64,000 nucleotides of DNA from Streptomyces sp. PT12 (GTDB lineage: Bacteria; Actinomycetota; Actinomycetes; Streptomycetales; Streptomycetaceae), in NCBI RefSeq assembly GCF_003311645.1, contig NZ_QEST01000141.1, forward strand, positions 34,560 to 98,559, written 5' to 3'. Made by a program: the position numbers and the translations under genes. Shown in pieces: positions 1-7,886 of this stretch (position 1 is the first letter of the stretch; the number at the start of each line of letters is the position of its first letter). The notes beneath the pieces were generated by a model. It was not told where the DNA came from. It saw only the letters and a list, made by a program, of their open reading frames with translations, and did no database searches.

Positions 1-34
1 AGACGAAGTGCGGGAACCTGTCCCTGCAAGTCAG

Positions 35-48
35 CTTGTTTGGACAAG
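35..48. promoter_or_regulatory. Inverted repeat, probable GntR operator
   Basis: CTTGT-TTGG-ACAAG is a palindrome of two 5-bp arms 33 bp upstream of the GntR start codon. KorSA-type GntR repressors of Streptomyces plasmids and integrative elements bind inverted CTTGT/ACAAG arms and repress themselves, so autoregulation is the likely role. The palindrome is seen; the binding is inferred. Confidence 0.5.
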
Positions 49-80
49 TCCTCGTAGAGCCACAGCCCACGGAGAAGCCC

Positions 81-821
81 ATGCCGCAAGAGAGAGCCCA
101 GGCAAAGTACCGGCTCATCGCCGACCACCTGCGCGAAGGCATCCTCAGCGGCGGTTACCCGGCAGGCCAGCCGCTCCCCTCGGAGGAGTCACTGGCGAAG
201 CAGTTCGGCGTGACCCGGCCCACGGTCCGGCAGGCTGTCGCGGAGCTGCGAGCGAACGGTCTGGTCGAAGTGCTCATGGGCCGGGGCATGTTCGTGCGCT
301 CGCCACACGGTCGCCCCAGCCTCACCCGACCCCGGGGGGTCCGCCACGAGCTGGACGGCCGCTTCACCGAGGCTGACGGCCTCCGCTGGGAAGACGCCGA
401 GGAGCCAGCAGCCACGCGCACGGATGCCCCGCTCGCACTCGCCGACCTTCTCCGCATCCCCCCGGGCGAACCGCTGTTCACGTACCAGGCCCTACAAACG
501 GCCGACCGTGGCCGCCTCCGCCAACTCCACAGCACCTACGTGCCGTTCTCCGCGTTGGTCAGCACAAAGTACGAGGATCAGGCACCGCCTCCGGCGCCGC
601 ACCTGTACGAGGCACTGACCGAACTCGGCCACGAACTTGACTTCACCGAGTACGTACGCACGCGGATGCCCCTCCCCGACCAGGCCCAGTCCCTCCGCCT
701 CCCCGAAGGCGTCCCCCTGCTCCACATCCTCCGCGTCACGCACGGCAACGGCACCAAGCCCCTCGCCCTGGAGGAGTTCCACATCCCAGGCGACGACGTA
801 GAGCTCATGTATCGCCCTTGA
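81..821 (+). CDS. GntR family regulator (HutC/UTRA type)
   Basis: This is a 246-residue one-component repressor of the HutC/KorSA type. A winged helix-turn-helix lies near residues 10-75, with LPSEESLAKQFGVTRPTVRQ as the recognition region. A UTRA effector-binding domain fills about residues 95-240 and ends in the usual beta strands (LALEEFHIP). The ATG at 81 is preferred because GGAG lies at 71-74 and the HTH begins at once; an in-frame TTG at 36 would place the operator palindrome inside the gene. KorSA relatives control transfer of integrative elements, which fits the island. The actual ligand and targets are unknown. Confidence 0.88.
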   Translation: MPQERAQAKYRLIADHLREGILSGGYPAGQPLPSEESLAKQFGVTRPTVRQAVAELRANGLVEVLMGRGMFVRSPHGRPSLTRPRGVRHELDGRFTEADGLRWEDAEEPAATRTDAPLALADLLRIPPGEPLFTYQALQTADRGRLRQLHSTYVPFSALVSTKYEDQAPPPAPHLYEALTELGHELDFTEYVRTRMPLPDQAQSLRLPEGVPLLHILRVTHGNGTKPLALEEFHIPGDDVELMYRP

Positions 822-850
822 GGCGCTTGCCGCAGCACGGTTGGCTCAGA

Positions 851-1165
851 CTTTCCTTACGTCTTCAAGGGCGGCGCATGCGCGCCGCCCGGCGTCCCAC
901 CGCCCCCGGCCCGGCTGCGGCGCTGACGCGCCGGTCCGGCCGGGTGGGCGGACGCCCCGGCGCGACACCACCCACTACTGGGTACCTTGTAGCTGGGGCT
1001 GACGGCCTCCGAGTCCTGAGCCACCTCCCCGGACCGGGGCCCGCGTCGGGCAAGCCCAGGGGGCCAATCGGGCACAACAGCGGGCAGGCCAAGGGCTGCC
1101 CGATTTCGCGGGCCAGCGTACGGCCGCCTGAACATGCCCGACCCCAGTCCGGGCAGGACACCGGC
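851..1165. repeat. Composite structured intergenic element, copy A
   Basis: This non-coding stretch resembles 8911-9240. Both begin with CTTCCTnACGTCTTCAAG followed by a perfect 9-bp hairpin (here 869-877 with 882-890, loop ATGC). A variable part follows, then a conserved core of about 145 bp (1022-1165). In the core, 1045-1052 pairs with 1135-1142, 1057-1065 with 1122-1130 (one mismatch), and 1066-1074 with 1097-1105. A smaller alternative hairpin pairs 1082-1087 with 1096-1101. Substitutions between the copies keep the pairing. No open reading frame with codon bias is present in the gene-free stretch 822-1389. Function is unknown; structured RNA or a DNA site of a mobile element are both possible. 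Confidence 0.7.
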
Positions 1166-1272
1166 CCAACACTCTCCGGCCGCCCGCTCGGTCCGGTGCA
1201 CCTACCTGAATACGGCGCGCCAACAGCCCAAACGTCTGCCCGGCGCGAAGCTTTACACTTCTGTGACAAAGA

Positions 1273-1327
1273 GGCCCCGCGCGCCGACCGCCCGTCGGGG
1301 AAACGGCAAACGGTGGCACGCGGGGCC
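1273..1327 (-). terminator. Hairpin downstream of the 1390-1698 gene
   Basis: GGCCCCGCG at 1273-1281 is the exact reverse complement of CGCGGGGCC at 1319-1327. The structure begins about 60 bp beyond the stop codon of the leftward operon. There is no T-run, which is usual for Streptomyces terminators, so the role is inferred from position. Confidence 0.4.
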
Positions 1328-1389
1328 GGGGCCCGTGTCGGTGCGGGTGGACCTCTCTCCCCGCAGCGGCACGGGAGTGCGGGAGTGGA

Positions 1390-1698
1390 TCAGGCCGTCG
1401 GCCGGGGAACATCCTCGGGCGTGGCATTGCGCAGCGCCTCAATGGTCAGGCCGGTCATGATCAGGGTCGCCAGGGCCTCGGCCGCCGCCGGGCGGACCGT
1501 GCCGAGGCGGACGATGCCTTCTCCGAAGACGTTGACGTCGGCCTTGAGTTGGGGGAAGAGGGCGTCCAGGTCGAGGGTGTGGAGTTGCTCAGCCAATCTG
1601 TCGGCCGCCCGCTTGGCCTCTGCCCAGCCGCGGACGTATGGCGCGTTGACGCTCAGATCCGTCGCGCTTCTCGCGCAGACTCCTCGTGCGTCGGTCAT
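1390..1698 (-). CDS. Hypothetical protein, paralogue of its upstream neighbour
   Basis: The 102-residue product has no recognised domain. Residues around LDALFPQLKADVNVFGEGIV align with LDREFPYLRADLNAFGMGLI of the adjacent gene, so the two came from a tandem duplication. The ATG overlaps the stop of the upstream gene in an ATGA, giving a translationally coupled three-gene operon running leftward from 2541. The shared pattern, an amphipathic region with LFPxLKADxNxFG followed by helices, may mean a small helical adaptor. Nothing in it suggests a catalytic role. Confidence 0.7.
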   Translation of the reverse strand: MTDARGVCARSATDLSVNAPYVRGWAEAKRAADRLAEQLHTLDLDALFPQLKADVNVFGEGIVRLGTVRPAAAEALATLIMTGLTIEALRNATPEDVPRPTA

Positions 1699-1994
1699 GT
1701 CGTCCCTCCTCCGAGTCCGCCGATGTCCTGGTGTTCTTGCTGACAGGTGAGCGCCAGGCGCAGCAGCTCCGCCAGCCGTTCCGCCGTCTCCGGGGAGATG
1801 CGGCCGAGTTCGATCAGGCCCATGCCGAACGCGTTCAGGTCCGCTCGCAGGTAGGGGAATTCGCGGTCGAGTCCGGCCGCGATCAGGACATCGCGCAGTC
1901 CGGCAACCGCCTCACGGGCGGCGTACCACTCGCGGCCGTGGATCGGGGACCAGGTGGCCGCGTCCATCGGCGGCTCGTCGTCGCTACCGGTCAT
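1695..1994 (-). CDS. Hypothetical protein, second member of tandem pair
   Basis: This 99-residue acidic protein is similar to the next gene over its central region (FPYLRADLNAFGMGLIELG, then a helix with ETAERLAELL). The start MTGSDDE at 1994 is chosen because it overlaps the stop of the upstream gene (1984-1986) and gives a compact operon. Proteins of this kind are common, without assigned function, in accessory parts of Streptomyces chromosomes. No signal peptide or membrane segment is visible. Confidence 0.68.
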   Translation of the reverse strand: MTGSDDEPPMDAATWSPIHGREWYAAREAVAGLRDVLIAAGLDREFPYLRADLNAFGMGLIELGRISPETAERLAELLRLALTCQQEHQDIGGLGGGTT

Positions 1995-2541
1995 GGCCGG
2001 GCTCCTCTCCCCGGGCAACGGCGGGACGGCGTGACAGCGCCTCGCCGTATCGGTCGGCGCGGCGGACCAGTTCGTGGGCGGCGACGAGCATCGCGGCCAG
2101 GGCGACGGCGCGCGTGGGGGCGTTGTCCAGGCGCACCATCGGCGCGCGCAGCCAGGTGTAGCGGTCGCCGGAGAGCGGCATGGGGCCGGGGACGACGGCC
2201 ACGCAGTCCGTTCCCAGGTAACGGTAGGCGGGTGGCTCGGCCGTCTCGGTGGAGAGGGTGCGCTTGAACCGTTCGCGCGAGCCGGGCACGAGGAAGAAGC
2301 CGATCTGCCGCGTCGCCCAGTCCGCCATGACGGGTCCGATGGGCATGTGGTGGCGTTCCAGTTGGTCGAACGTCTCTACGCCGACCCGCTGTTCAAGCAC
2401 CACCATGTCGAAGACGCGGCCCGTGGGCAGCGCGTAGGGGCGGCGCGGGTCGTCCGCCCACACCTCGCGGCAATGCTCCGGCAGGTCCGCCGCCTCCGAC
2501 AGCCAGCCGAGCCCCCGCCGCGTCATCATCTGCACGCCCAC
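1984..2541 (-). CDS. Hypothetical protein, possibly related to bifunctional primase/polymerase proteins
   Basis: This 185-residue protein is the first gene of the leftward operon. The segments ALPTGRVFDMVVLEQRVG, MPIGPVMADWATRQIGFFLV and CVAVVPGPMPLSGDRYTWLR resemble, as I recall them, Streptomyces proteins annotated as bifunctional DNA primase/polymerase N-terminal-like. I cannot point to the catalytic acidic residues, so an inactive relative or an unrelated fold remains possible. If the relationship is real, it fits a decayed integrative element, since such elements encode PrimPol-type replication proteins. A GTG start near the first residues cannot be excluded. Confidence 0.6.
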   Translation of the reverse strand: MGVQMMTRRGLGWLSEAADLPEHCREVWADDPRRPYALPTGRVFDMVVLEQRVGVETFDQLERHHMPIGPVMADWATRQIGFFLVPGSRERFKRTLSTETAEPPAYRYLGTDCVAVVPGPMPLSGDRYTWLRAPMVRLDNAPTRAVALAAMLVAAHELVRRADRYGEALSRRPAVARGEEPGHDR

Positions 2542-2630
2542 TCACCTCACTCCGAGCCAGTCGGACGACCCCGACGGCCGCCGTGCACCCAGCTTCGGCG
2601 CCCCCGGCTGGGCCCCGGGAGATGACGGCA

Positions 2631-2679
2631 GGTGACGGGGGATGACGCGTCACACTCGTCTGCGTCATCCCCCGTCACC
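2631..2679. repeat. 18-bp perfect inverted repeat with TGAC iterons
   Basis: Positions 2631-2648 are exactly reverse-complementary to 2662-2679, with a 13-nt spacer. The arms contain repeated TGACG units, another TGACGG lies just upstream (2623-2628), and the 10-bp palindrome TGACGCGTCA sits at 2643-2652. It lies between two divergent transcription units. It may be an operator for the neighbouring HTH protein or a replication or transfer site of the element. Confidence 0.6.
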
Positions 2680-2710
2680 GGCCAAGCGGTCCATAGCAGA
2701 CGGGAATTGG

Positions 2711-2739
2711 TTCACAGTGAGGCTTCGACTCCGTACAGT
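2711..2739 (+). promoter_or_regulatory. Candidate sigma-70-type promoter of the 2780 gene
   Basis: TTCACA at 2711-2716 and TACAGT at 2734-2739 are separated by exactly 17 bp, matching the HrdB-type -35/-10 layout. Transcription would begin near 2746, about 34 bp before the start codon. This supports the start at 2780, since upstream in-frame codons would lie in or before the promoter. Confidence 0.55.
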
Positions 2740-2779
2740 CAGATGCCAGCGGAGGAACGGCCGAGGCAGGAGGCGAACC

Positions 2780-4156
2780 ATGACCGACAGTCCCGCGTTC
2801 GCCGGGGATCTCCTGCGCCAGGCCCGCAGGAACCGCGGCTGGGGGCAGCTCCGGCTCGTCCGGGAGATGCGCACCGCCGCCGCCCGGCACGGCAGGTCGC
2901 TGCCCGCCGACGCCAGCGTCAAGCGGCGGATCGCCAGCTGGGAGAACGGTCACAGCGTTCCCGACGAGTTCTACGGACCCATCCTTTCCCGGGCCCTGGG
3001 GATGAGCGCCGCCGAGCTGGGGCTGAGCCACCTCGGCGGCCACGACGCGCGGCTACTCGACACCGGCTACCCGGCGACGGTGGAAAGCGCCATCGCCACG
3101 GTGACCCAGCTCTGGCGCGCCGACCTCAACGGCTATGAGCCGCTGTTGACGTCACAGCCGTCCGAGCCGACGTGGCACGAGGCATCCGTGACCTGGCTCG
3201 TGGCGCCCGACCCCGCGCCCCTGGCCGCCGAGCGCGGCAGCGGGCTGCGTGTCGGCCTGGCCGATGTCGCGGCCATCAAGACCACGACGGACCTGTTCTC
3301 GCAACTGGACGACCGCTTCGGCGGGGACCACGCACGGCACTCCGTGATCCAGTACCTCAGCCGGGACGTGGCCCCGCTCCTCGGAGGCCAGTACAAGGAG
3401 GCGGTGGGGCGGGCGTTGTTCTCCACCGCGGCCGAATCCACGCTCCTCGCGGGCTGGATGTCCTACGACGCATGCCATCACGGCCTGGCGCAGCGGTACT
3501 TCCTCCAGGCGCTCCGGCTCGCCCAGGACGGCGCCGACCGCCGACTCGCCGGAAGCATCCTGTCGGCCATGAGCCACCAGGCCACCTTCCTCGGCCGCTA
3601 CACCGAGGCCGCAACCCTCGCCCGCGCCGCCCGCATGGGCATCGCCCGCGTTGCGACGCCGACGCTCATGGCCCAGTTCCACGCGATGGAGGCCCGCGCC
3701 CTGGCCCGCACCGGAGACGCCCGCGCCTGCGAGATGGCGCTCGCCGAGGCGACCAGAGCGCTGGAGAGCCGCAACAACGCCGACGAGCCCGAGTGGATCA
3801 CCTACTTCGACGAAGCCGAGCTGGCCGCCGAAGCCGCCCACTGCTTCCGTGACGTCAACAGCGCCCGCCAGGCCGTCGCCCACGCCCAGAACGCCATGAG
3901 CGGCTCCCACATCCGCAGCGACTTCTTCGCCACCATGGTCCTGGCCGACGCCCACCTCCGCGCCGGTGACGTCGAGGAGGCGTGCCGGGTGGCGCTGGAT
4001 GCGTTGGACCTCGGCGAACAGCTCAAGTCCGCCCGCTGCGTCAGCTACCTCACCGAGTTCCGCGAGCACCTGGCCCACGTCGGCGACACCGCGGCGACCC
4101 GCGACTTCCAAGAGCAAGCGGCCGAACACCGGCTTTGGCTCGCCACCCGCCCATAG
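2780..4156 (+). CDS. XRE family regulator with TPR-like C-terminus
   Basis: The 458-residue product has an N-terminal helix-turn-helix (residues about 5-70, including LLRQARRNRGW and VKRRIASWENG) and a long helical C-terminal part. That part (about 190-440) is built of degenerate tetratricopeptide repeats such as AEAAHCFRDVNSARQAVAHA. AGGAGG at 2768-2773, six bases before the ATG, fixes the start. Streptomyces has many such HTH-TPR regulators, whose TPR part usually senses a peptide or protein partner. It diverges from the 1390-2541 operon across the inverted repeat, so it may control that operon and itself. The ligand is unknown. Confidence 0.82.
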   Translation: MTDSPAFAGDLLRQARRNRGWGQLRLVREMRTAAARHGRSLPADASVKRRIASWENGHSVPDEFYGPILSRALGMSAAELGLSHLGGHDARLLDTGYPATVESAIATVTQLWRADLNGYEPLLTSQPSEPTWHEASVTWLVAPDPAPLAAERGSGLRVGLADVAAIKTTTDLFSQLDDRFGGDHARHSVIQYLSRDVAPLLGGQYKEAVGRALFSTAAESTLLAGWMSYDACHHGLAQRYFLQALRLAQDGADRRLAGSILSAMSHQATFLGRYTEAATLARAARMGIARVATPTLMAQFHAMEARALARTGDARACEMALAEATRALESRNNADEPEWITYFDEAELAAEAAHCFRDVNSARQAVAHAQNAMSGSHIRSDFFATMVLADAHLRAGDVEEACRVALDALDLGEQLKSARCVSYLTEFREHLAHVGDTAATRDFQEQAAEHRLWLATRP

Positions 4157-4164
4157 CCCTTCGC

Positions 4165-5061
4165 CTAGAACGGCCGCCAGTCGCGTCGACTGCCGTCGGT
4201 GCGCAACGCGTCGAGCCGACGCCGGAACTCCTCCGCCAACTTCGGGTCACCCGACGTCCGGGTGCCCAGCCACAGCGTCATCATCAACTCACGGATGTCG
4301 GCGAGCACTTCGTAGCCCGGCCAGTTCCTCAGCTCGAAGCCGTAGTGGTAGACGAACGACTCGTACTCGGCCTTCGTGTGCCACCCGAACCGCTCGTAGT
4401 AGAGCGACGTCAGCACCAGATCCCACTCACGGTGCCCCAGCGCGAAGCTGTCCAGATCGATCAGGATCGCGTGCCCGTCCCGGTGCCGGATCGCGTTGCC
4501 CACGTTCGCGTCACCGTGGATCGCCCCGAAGGGAAGCACGAAGTCCACCCGGGCCAGATCCTTCTGAAGCCGCGCCGCGCGCTGCTCCAGGAACTCCCGC
4601 TCGTCCTCGGACACCCCGGTCAACGCCGCCAGCCCCGCCGCCACACGCGAGAACGGATCGTAGTACGACAGGCCAAGCGACTCCGGCTCGTCCAGCCAGT
4701 GCAGCCGCCTCAGCAGATCACCCAGCTCATCCAGCCGCACATACTCCACCCGGTCCTGAGCGCTCTCCCAGTACGTCACCACCCGACCGCCGACCACGGC
4801 CGGTTGCGCCAGGCCGGGAACGAGGCGGGTCGCCGGGTAGTTCTCCGCCTCCAGCCACCGGGCGACCGCGGCGCCCCGCTTCATCTCCTCCGCGGCGTTC
4901 GGATCCTGGGCGATCCGGACGATCACGGGGGCCGAGGTCAGCCGGAACACCGCGTTGGACCCCAGCCGCAGCAGCTCGGCCCTGCCCGCGTCCAGCCCCG
5001 CGGCAGCACACGCCTCCGCGAGAATGCCCCGCGCCACGTCCTCCGTGAACTCCGACGCCAT
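4165..5061 (-). CDS. Aminoglycoside phosphotransferase family protein
   Basis: The 298-residue protein has the kinase-like APH fold. The catalytic loop is GAIHGDANVGN (HGDxxxxN) and the metal-binding motif is LIDLDSFALGHREWDL, both in the C-terminal half. The N-terminal lobe carries LLRLGSNAVFRL, a nucleotide-binding strand. The start at 5061 (MASEFTE) is chosen for its upstream GGAGG eight bases away. This superfamily phosphorylates aminoglycosides, macrolides, choline, homoserine and other small molecules, so antibiotic resistance should not be assumed. It converges with the regulator ending at 4156. Confidence 0.85.
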   Translation of the reverse strand: MASEFTEDVARGILAEACAAAGLDAGRAELLRLGSNAVFRLTSAPVIVRIAQDPNAAEEMKRGAAVARWLEAENYPATRLVPGLAQPAVVGGRVVTYWESAQDRVEYVRLDELGDLLRRLHWLDEPESLGLSYYDPFSRVAAGLAALTGVSEDEREFLEQRAARLQKDLARVDFVLPFGAIHGDANVGNAIRHRDGHAILIDLDSFALGHREWDLVLTSLYYERFGWHTKAEYESFVYHYGFELRNWPGYEVLADIRELMMTLWLGTRTSGDPKLAEEFRRRLDALRTDGSRRDWRPF

Positions 5062-5328
5062 CCAGCGCACCTCCAGGCCCGGTGATCCTTCGACGCTACC
5101 CCCGGTCACGCGCCCGCAGACAGCTCTACGGCCTCATCATGGCGCGAAGTGACCACCGCCTGCCTTGCCGGTTGGCGAGGGAGGCGCGTTCGACTCGGGA
5201 GCGAACGCGCCCTTGGGCCTCTCAGCGACCGGTTGTGCGCCCTGCCTGTCGTGCGCGACGAAGACCAGGGTGGCGAGTCGGGTCCGGTGCCCGCCGGGCC
5301 TGTCACAGAGCACCGAGGAGGATGCGGT

Positions 5329-5505
5329 TTGGCGAAGCAGGTATTCAAGTGTGGCGCACGTAGGAAGGGCGGCGGTGCCTGCACACGGCCGCCTATGAAG
5401 GGCACGTCCCGATGCAGCGAGCACCAGGGCGCCTGGACGTCCTACGCTATCGCCAGACGCAGGAAGCGTGAGGCGGAGAAGGCTGCCAAGCGCCGCAGGA
5501 AGTGA
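5329..5505 (+). CDS. Small cysteine/histidine-rich protein, zinc-finger like
   Basis: This 58-residue basic protein starts with TTG at 5329 behind a strong GAGGAGG at 5315-5321, seven bases away. It shows the pattern C-G-A-(x)9-C-(x)9-C-x-x-H-x-G: a small zinc-binding motif seen in phage and mobile-element proteins related to the HGGxxTG group. A lysine/arginine-rich tail (RRKREAEKAAKRRRK) suggests nucleic-acid binding. It lies just upstream of the first tRNA-Arg scar, in keeping with a mobile-element origin. Function is unknown. Confidence 0.6.
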   Translation: MAKQVFKCGARRKGGGACTRPPMKGTSRCSEHQGAWTSYAIARRRKREAEKAAKRRRK

Positions 5506-5631
5506 CCCAGGGGCGCGGCGCGCGTGACATCCATCGTTGACATCAACGGGCCCGGATGAGGGCGGATTGATGTGGACTGCGGGGGACGGCCGGGTGCCGT
5601 GCCCACTGGGCGGGCGTGGTGTCCAGTTGAA

Positions 5632-5675
5632 CTCCTCAAGCGGGTGTCGCAGGTTCGAATCCTGCCTGGGGCACA
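5632..5675 (+). repeat. tRNA-Arg(CCU) 3' fragment, attachment-site scar 1
   Basis: The sequence runs from the anticodon loop (CTCCT), through the T arm (GCAGG TTCGAAT CCTGC), to the acceptor strand CTGGGGCA. It matches 9397-9440 at 43 of 44 positions; the only difference is C5637 against A9402. Upstream sequence cannot form the matching D arm or acceptor strand, so this is not a working tRNA. Such 3' tRNA duplicates are the classic attL/attR of actinomycete integrative elements. Confidence 0.75.
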
Positions 5676-5680
5676 TAGCG

Positions 5681-5720
5681 AAGGGCCAGCTCAGGGGCTT
5701 GATCCCTGACGCTGGCCCTT
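5681..5720. terminator. Strong hairpin terminator after att scar 1
   Basis: AAGGGCCAGC at 5681-5690 pairs with GCTGGCCCTT at 5711-5720, and an inner CAGGG/CCCTG adds to the stem. It follows the tRNA fragment by six bases and also lies 25 bp past the end of the leftward regulator gene. It could stop transcription from both sides. Confidence 0.75.
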
Positions 5721-5744
5721 CGTCGTGTCACCGCGCGCGCCACT

Positions 5745-6977
5745 TCAGCTGCCGGTCCGCACTTCCTGTACGCCCAACTCGCTCGCCAGAGCCCGGAGCT
5801 GATCGGACGGCAGCGGACTCATCGCCAGAAGATCGGCGACGAGTTGCTTGACGGCGGGCTTGGCGCGGAACATCTCCGGCAGGGTTCGGCGGACGTTCAC
5901 CAGGGCTGTGACGGCGTCGTCGACCTGCCTGCGCTGGGTGTGTGCCTTGGCCAGATCGATGCCGAAACGCGCCTGCCGCTCCGGTGACAGGCCGGACGGA
6001 TCAACGGTCCCCGCCGCCCGCAGCGCGACCCCCGCGTCGCCCAGGTCCACGGCCACGGCGACCTCATGAAGGGCGACGTTGGTGGGGCCGAACTCGGTGT
6101 TGTAGTCGTTGCGCCCGTCGCCGACGCGTTCGGCCAGCTCCTTGGCCAGGCGCAGATGCTCGTACGCCTCCTCGGCCTGGTTCAACCGACCTGCGGCCAG
6201 GGCGCGTTGAAGGGTGAGAGCTCCGCGCAGTGCCACGGCGTCGGACTCGCCGGACTCGGCGAGTGGCACCAGGGCGTCGGCGGCGCTGCCGGAGACCTGG
6301 GCGGCCTGGCCGTAGTGGCGGGCGCCGATGAACACGATGGACAGGCGGAACTCACCGGCCGCCATCAACAGCGGGTCGTTCGCGCGCTCGGCCGCGACGA
6401 CCGCGCGGTCCACGGCGATCCAGGCCGCTTCCGGCTCTCCCATGTTCGCCAGGGCGGCGCTGCACGTGTGGTACATCGACGCCAGCAGCCGGAACAGCTC
6501 GGCGCGTTCCTCCTCCGAAGCCCCGGCCCGGGTGGCGGATTCGAGCTGGGGCACCAAGCCCTCGAGCAGCTCGGCCAGGTCCGCGTAGTTGCCCTCGTGG
6601 GTCAGCGCCCACGCCCGATCCACCCCGGCCCGCAGCGCGGGAACGTCCGGGGGCTCGGACTGCCCGAGGATCGCCTTCAGCGAGTGCGCGGTACTCAGCA
6701 CCAGCCGCAGCCGTGACGCCCCAGGCGCCTCCCCCTCGACGACGGACGCCACGATCGGCGCTTCGGCGGCCAGTTCGGCGACCGGCACGTCCAGGACTTC
6801 GGCAACCTTCTCCAGGACGGTCATCCTGTCGATGCGGCGAACGCCCCGCTCGACCTGCGAGACCCAGGCTTCCGACCGGTCCAGCAGGCCCGCGAACTCC
6901 TTCTGTGACAGGCCGCGCCGCTTCCGGTGCCGGGCGATCTTGCGCCCGAGCGCCTTCTCGTACTCCTCACCGCTCAA
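5745..6977 (-). CDS. XRE family regulator with TPR domain
   Basis: The 410-residue protein begins with a typical XRE helix-turn-helix (residues 10-68: ARHRKRRGLSQKEFAGLLDR, then WVSQVERG). Helical TPR-like repeats fill about residues 90-400 (AALANMGEPEAAWIAVDRAV; ALHEVAVAVDLGDAGVALRA). The start is TTG at 6977, inside the last codons of the upstream gene, which implies coupled translation. This class of Streptomyces regulator often sits beside small enzymes or RsbW-like ATPases, as here. It is a second HTH-TPR protein within 4 kb of the one at 2780, though not closely similar to it. Confidence 0.85.
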   Translation of the reverse strand: MSGEEYEKALGRKIARHRKRRGLSQKEFAGLLDRSEAWVSQVERGVRRIDRMTVLEKVAEVLDVPVAELAAEAPIVASVVEGEAPGASRLRLVLSTAHSLKAILGQSEPPDVPALRAGVDRAWALTHEGNYADLAELLEGLVPQLESATRAGASEEERAELFRLLASMYHTCSAALANMGEPEAAWIAVDRAVVAAERANDPLLMAAGEFRLSIVFIGARHYGQAAQVSGSAADALVPLAESGESDAVALRGALTLQRALAAGRLNQAEEAYEHLRLAKELAERVGDGRNDYNTEFGPTNVALHEVAVAVDLGDAGVALRAAGTVDPSGLSPERQARFGIDLAKAHTQRRQVDDAVTALVNVRRTLPEMFRAKPAVKQLVADLLAMSPLPSDQLRALASELGVQEVRTGS

Positions 6978-7281
6978 CGTCGACGCCCTTGCCGGACACG
7001 AAGTCCAGACGGTCCACCTCGGTCGAGGCGAGGTACTGGCTGCGTTCAGCGAGGAAGTGGATCACGTAGTTCTGCGACTCGTGGGCCTCGAACGCGGCGA
7101 CGTTGCGGTAGAGCTCGTAGAAGATCCGCTGAAGCGGCTGCCCGTCAACGCGGTGGACGGTGTAGATCACCGTTCCCGGTTCGTTCGCACGGATCTGCTC
7201 TCCGGTCCGCGCCACCAGGTCATCGAACGCGGCTGCCGCTGTCTCGTCCTTGCAGGTGAAGCGCACCATCAGTCCGAACAT
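6967..7281 (-). CDS. Antibiotic biosynthesis monooxygenase-like (ABM) protein
   Basis: The 104-residue protein fits the dimeric alpha/beta ABM barrel: an opening strand MFGLMVRFTCKDETAAAAFD, then EPGTVIYTVHRVDGQP and LQRIFYELYRNVAAFEAHES, ending near HFLAERSQYL. Family members include quinol monooxygenases and heme-degrading enzymes, so the substrate cannot be named. The ATG at 7281 has AGAGGA eight bases upstream. Its end overlaps the regulator gene by 11 bp, so the regulator may respond to the same stress or metabolite. Confidence 0.72.
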   Translation of the reverse strand: MFGLMVRFTCKDETAAAAFDDLVARTGEQIRANEPGTVIYTVHRVDGQPLQRIFYELYRNVAAFEAHESQNYVIHFLAERSQYLASTEVDRLDFVSGKGVDVER

Positions 7282-7495
7282 GGCGGTTCCTCTCTCGTCG
7301 GCGTCTCGGTTGGGCACCGCGCCTCAGCCACGCTAAGCGGCCAACGACCCGCACGAAAAGTGCGATGGCATACTTTCGCTGAGCGTACATTGGGTACGGT
7401 GCTAGTACTAATTCTACGTCTCCTAGCGGTCCGCGTCAGCCCAACCGCGCACCCCGATGCGAAAAGCCGCAGGTCACGACGGACGGAGGAACGTA

Positions 7496-7879
7496 ATGCC
7501 GACCCACCGCCGTACCTTCACAGGACTCCCGGAGGAGGTCAGCCGAGCCCGCCACTGGGCCCGCGACATCCTCGGCAACCATCCCCACGCGGACGACGCC
7601 GCACTGATCGTCACCGAGCTGGGCGCCAACGCCATCACCCACACCGCCAGCGCGACCAGCACCTTCACCCTCGCCATCGACCAGGCCGCAGGCACCGTGA
7701 CCATCACGGTCACTGACGCTGGAGGCGCCACCACCCATCCGCGCATCGAGCACCCCGACACCAGTGCTCAGCACGGCCGCGGACTCGAAGTCGTCGCAGC
7801 CTGCGCCGCCAAGGTGGTCATCCACCACACCGAGAACCACGGCCACACCGTCACTGCCGAACTCCGCCCCGTCGCCTGA
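7496..7879 (+). CDS. RsbW-like ATP-binding protein (HATPase)
   Basis: The 127-residue protein is a single GHKL ATPase domain. The N-box is LIVTELGANAITHT, the G1 motif is ITVTDAGGATTHP, and HGRGLEVV forms the glycine-rich ATP lid. Streptomyces encodes dozens of such stand-alone anti-sigma-factor-like kinases, mostly of unknown partner. GGAGG precedes the ATG at 7496 by about seven bases. The gene diverges from the ABM/regulator operon across an AT-rich gap that contains the 8-bp palindrome TAGTACTA, a possible operator. Confidence 0.85.
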   Translation: MPTHRRTFTGLPEEVSRARHWARDILGNHPHADDAALIVTELGANAITHTASATSTFTLAIDQAAGTVTITVTDAGGATTHPRIEHPDTSAQHGRGLEVVAACAAKVVIHHTENHGHTVTAELRPVA

Positions 7880-7886
7880 GCCAGCA

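Noticed and set aside
1984-2541. Confident assignment as a primase/polymerase
   Set aside because: I could not find catalytic acidic residues or a zinc motif; only general resemblance supports it.
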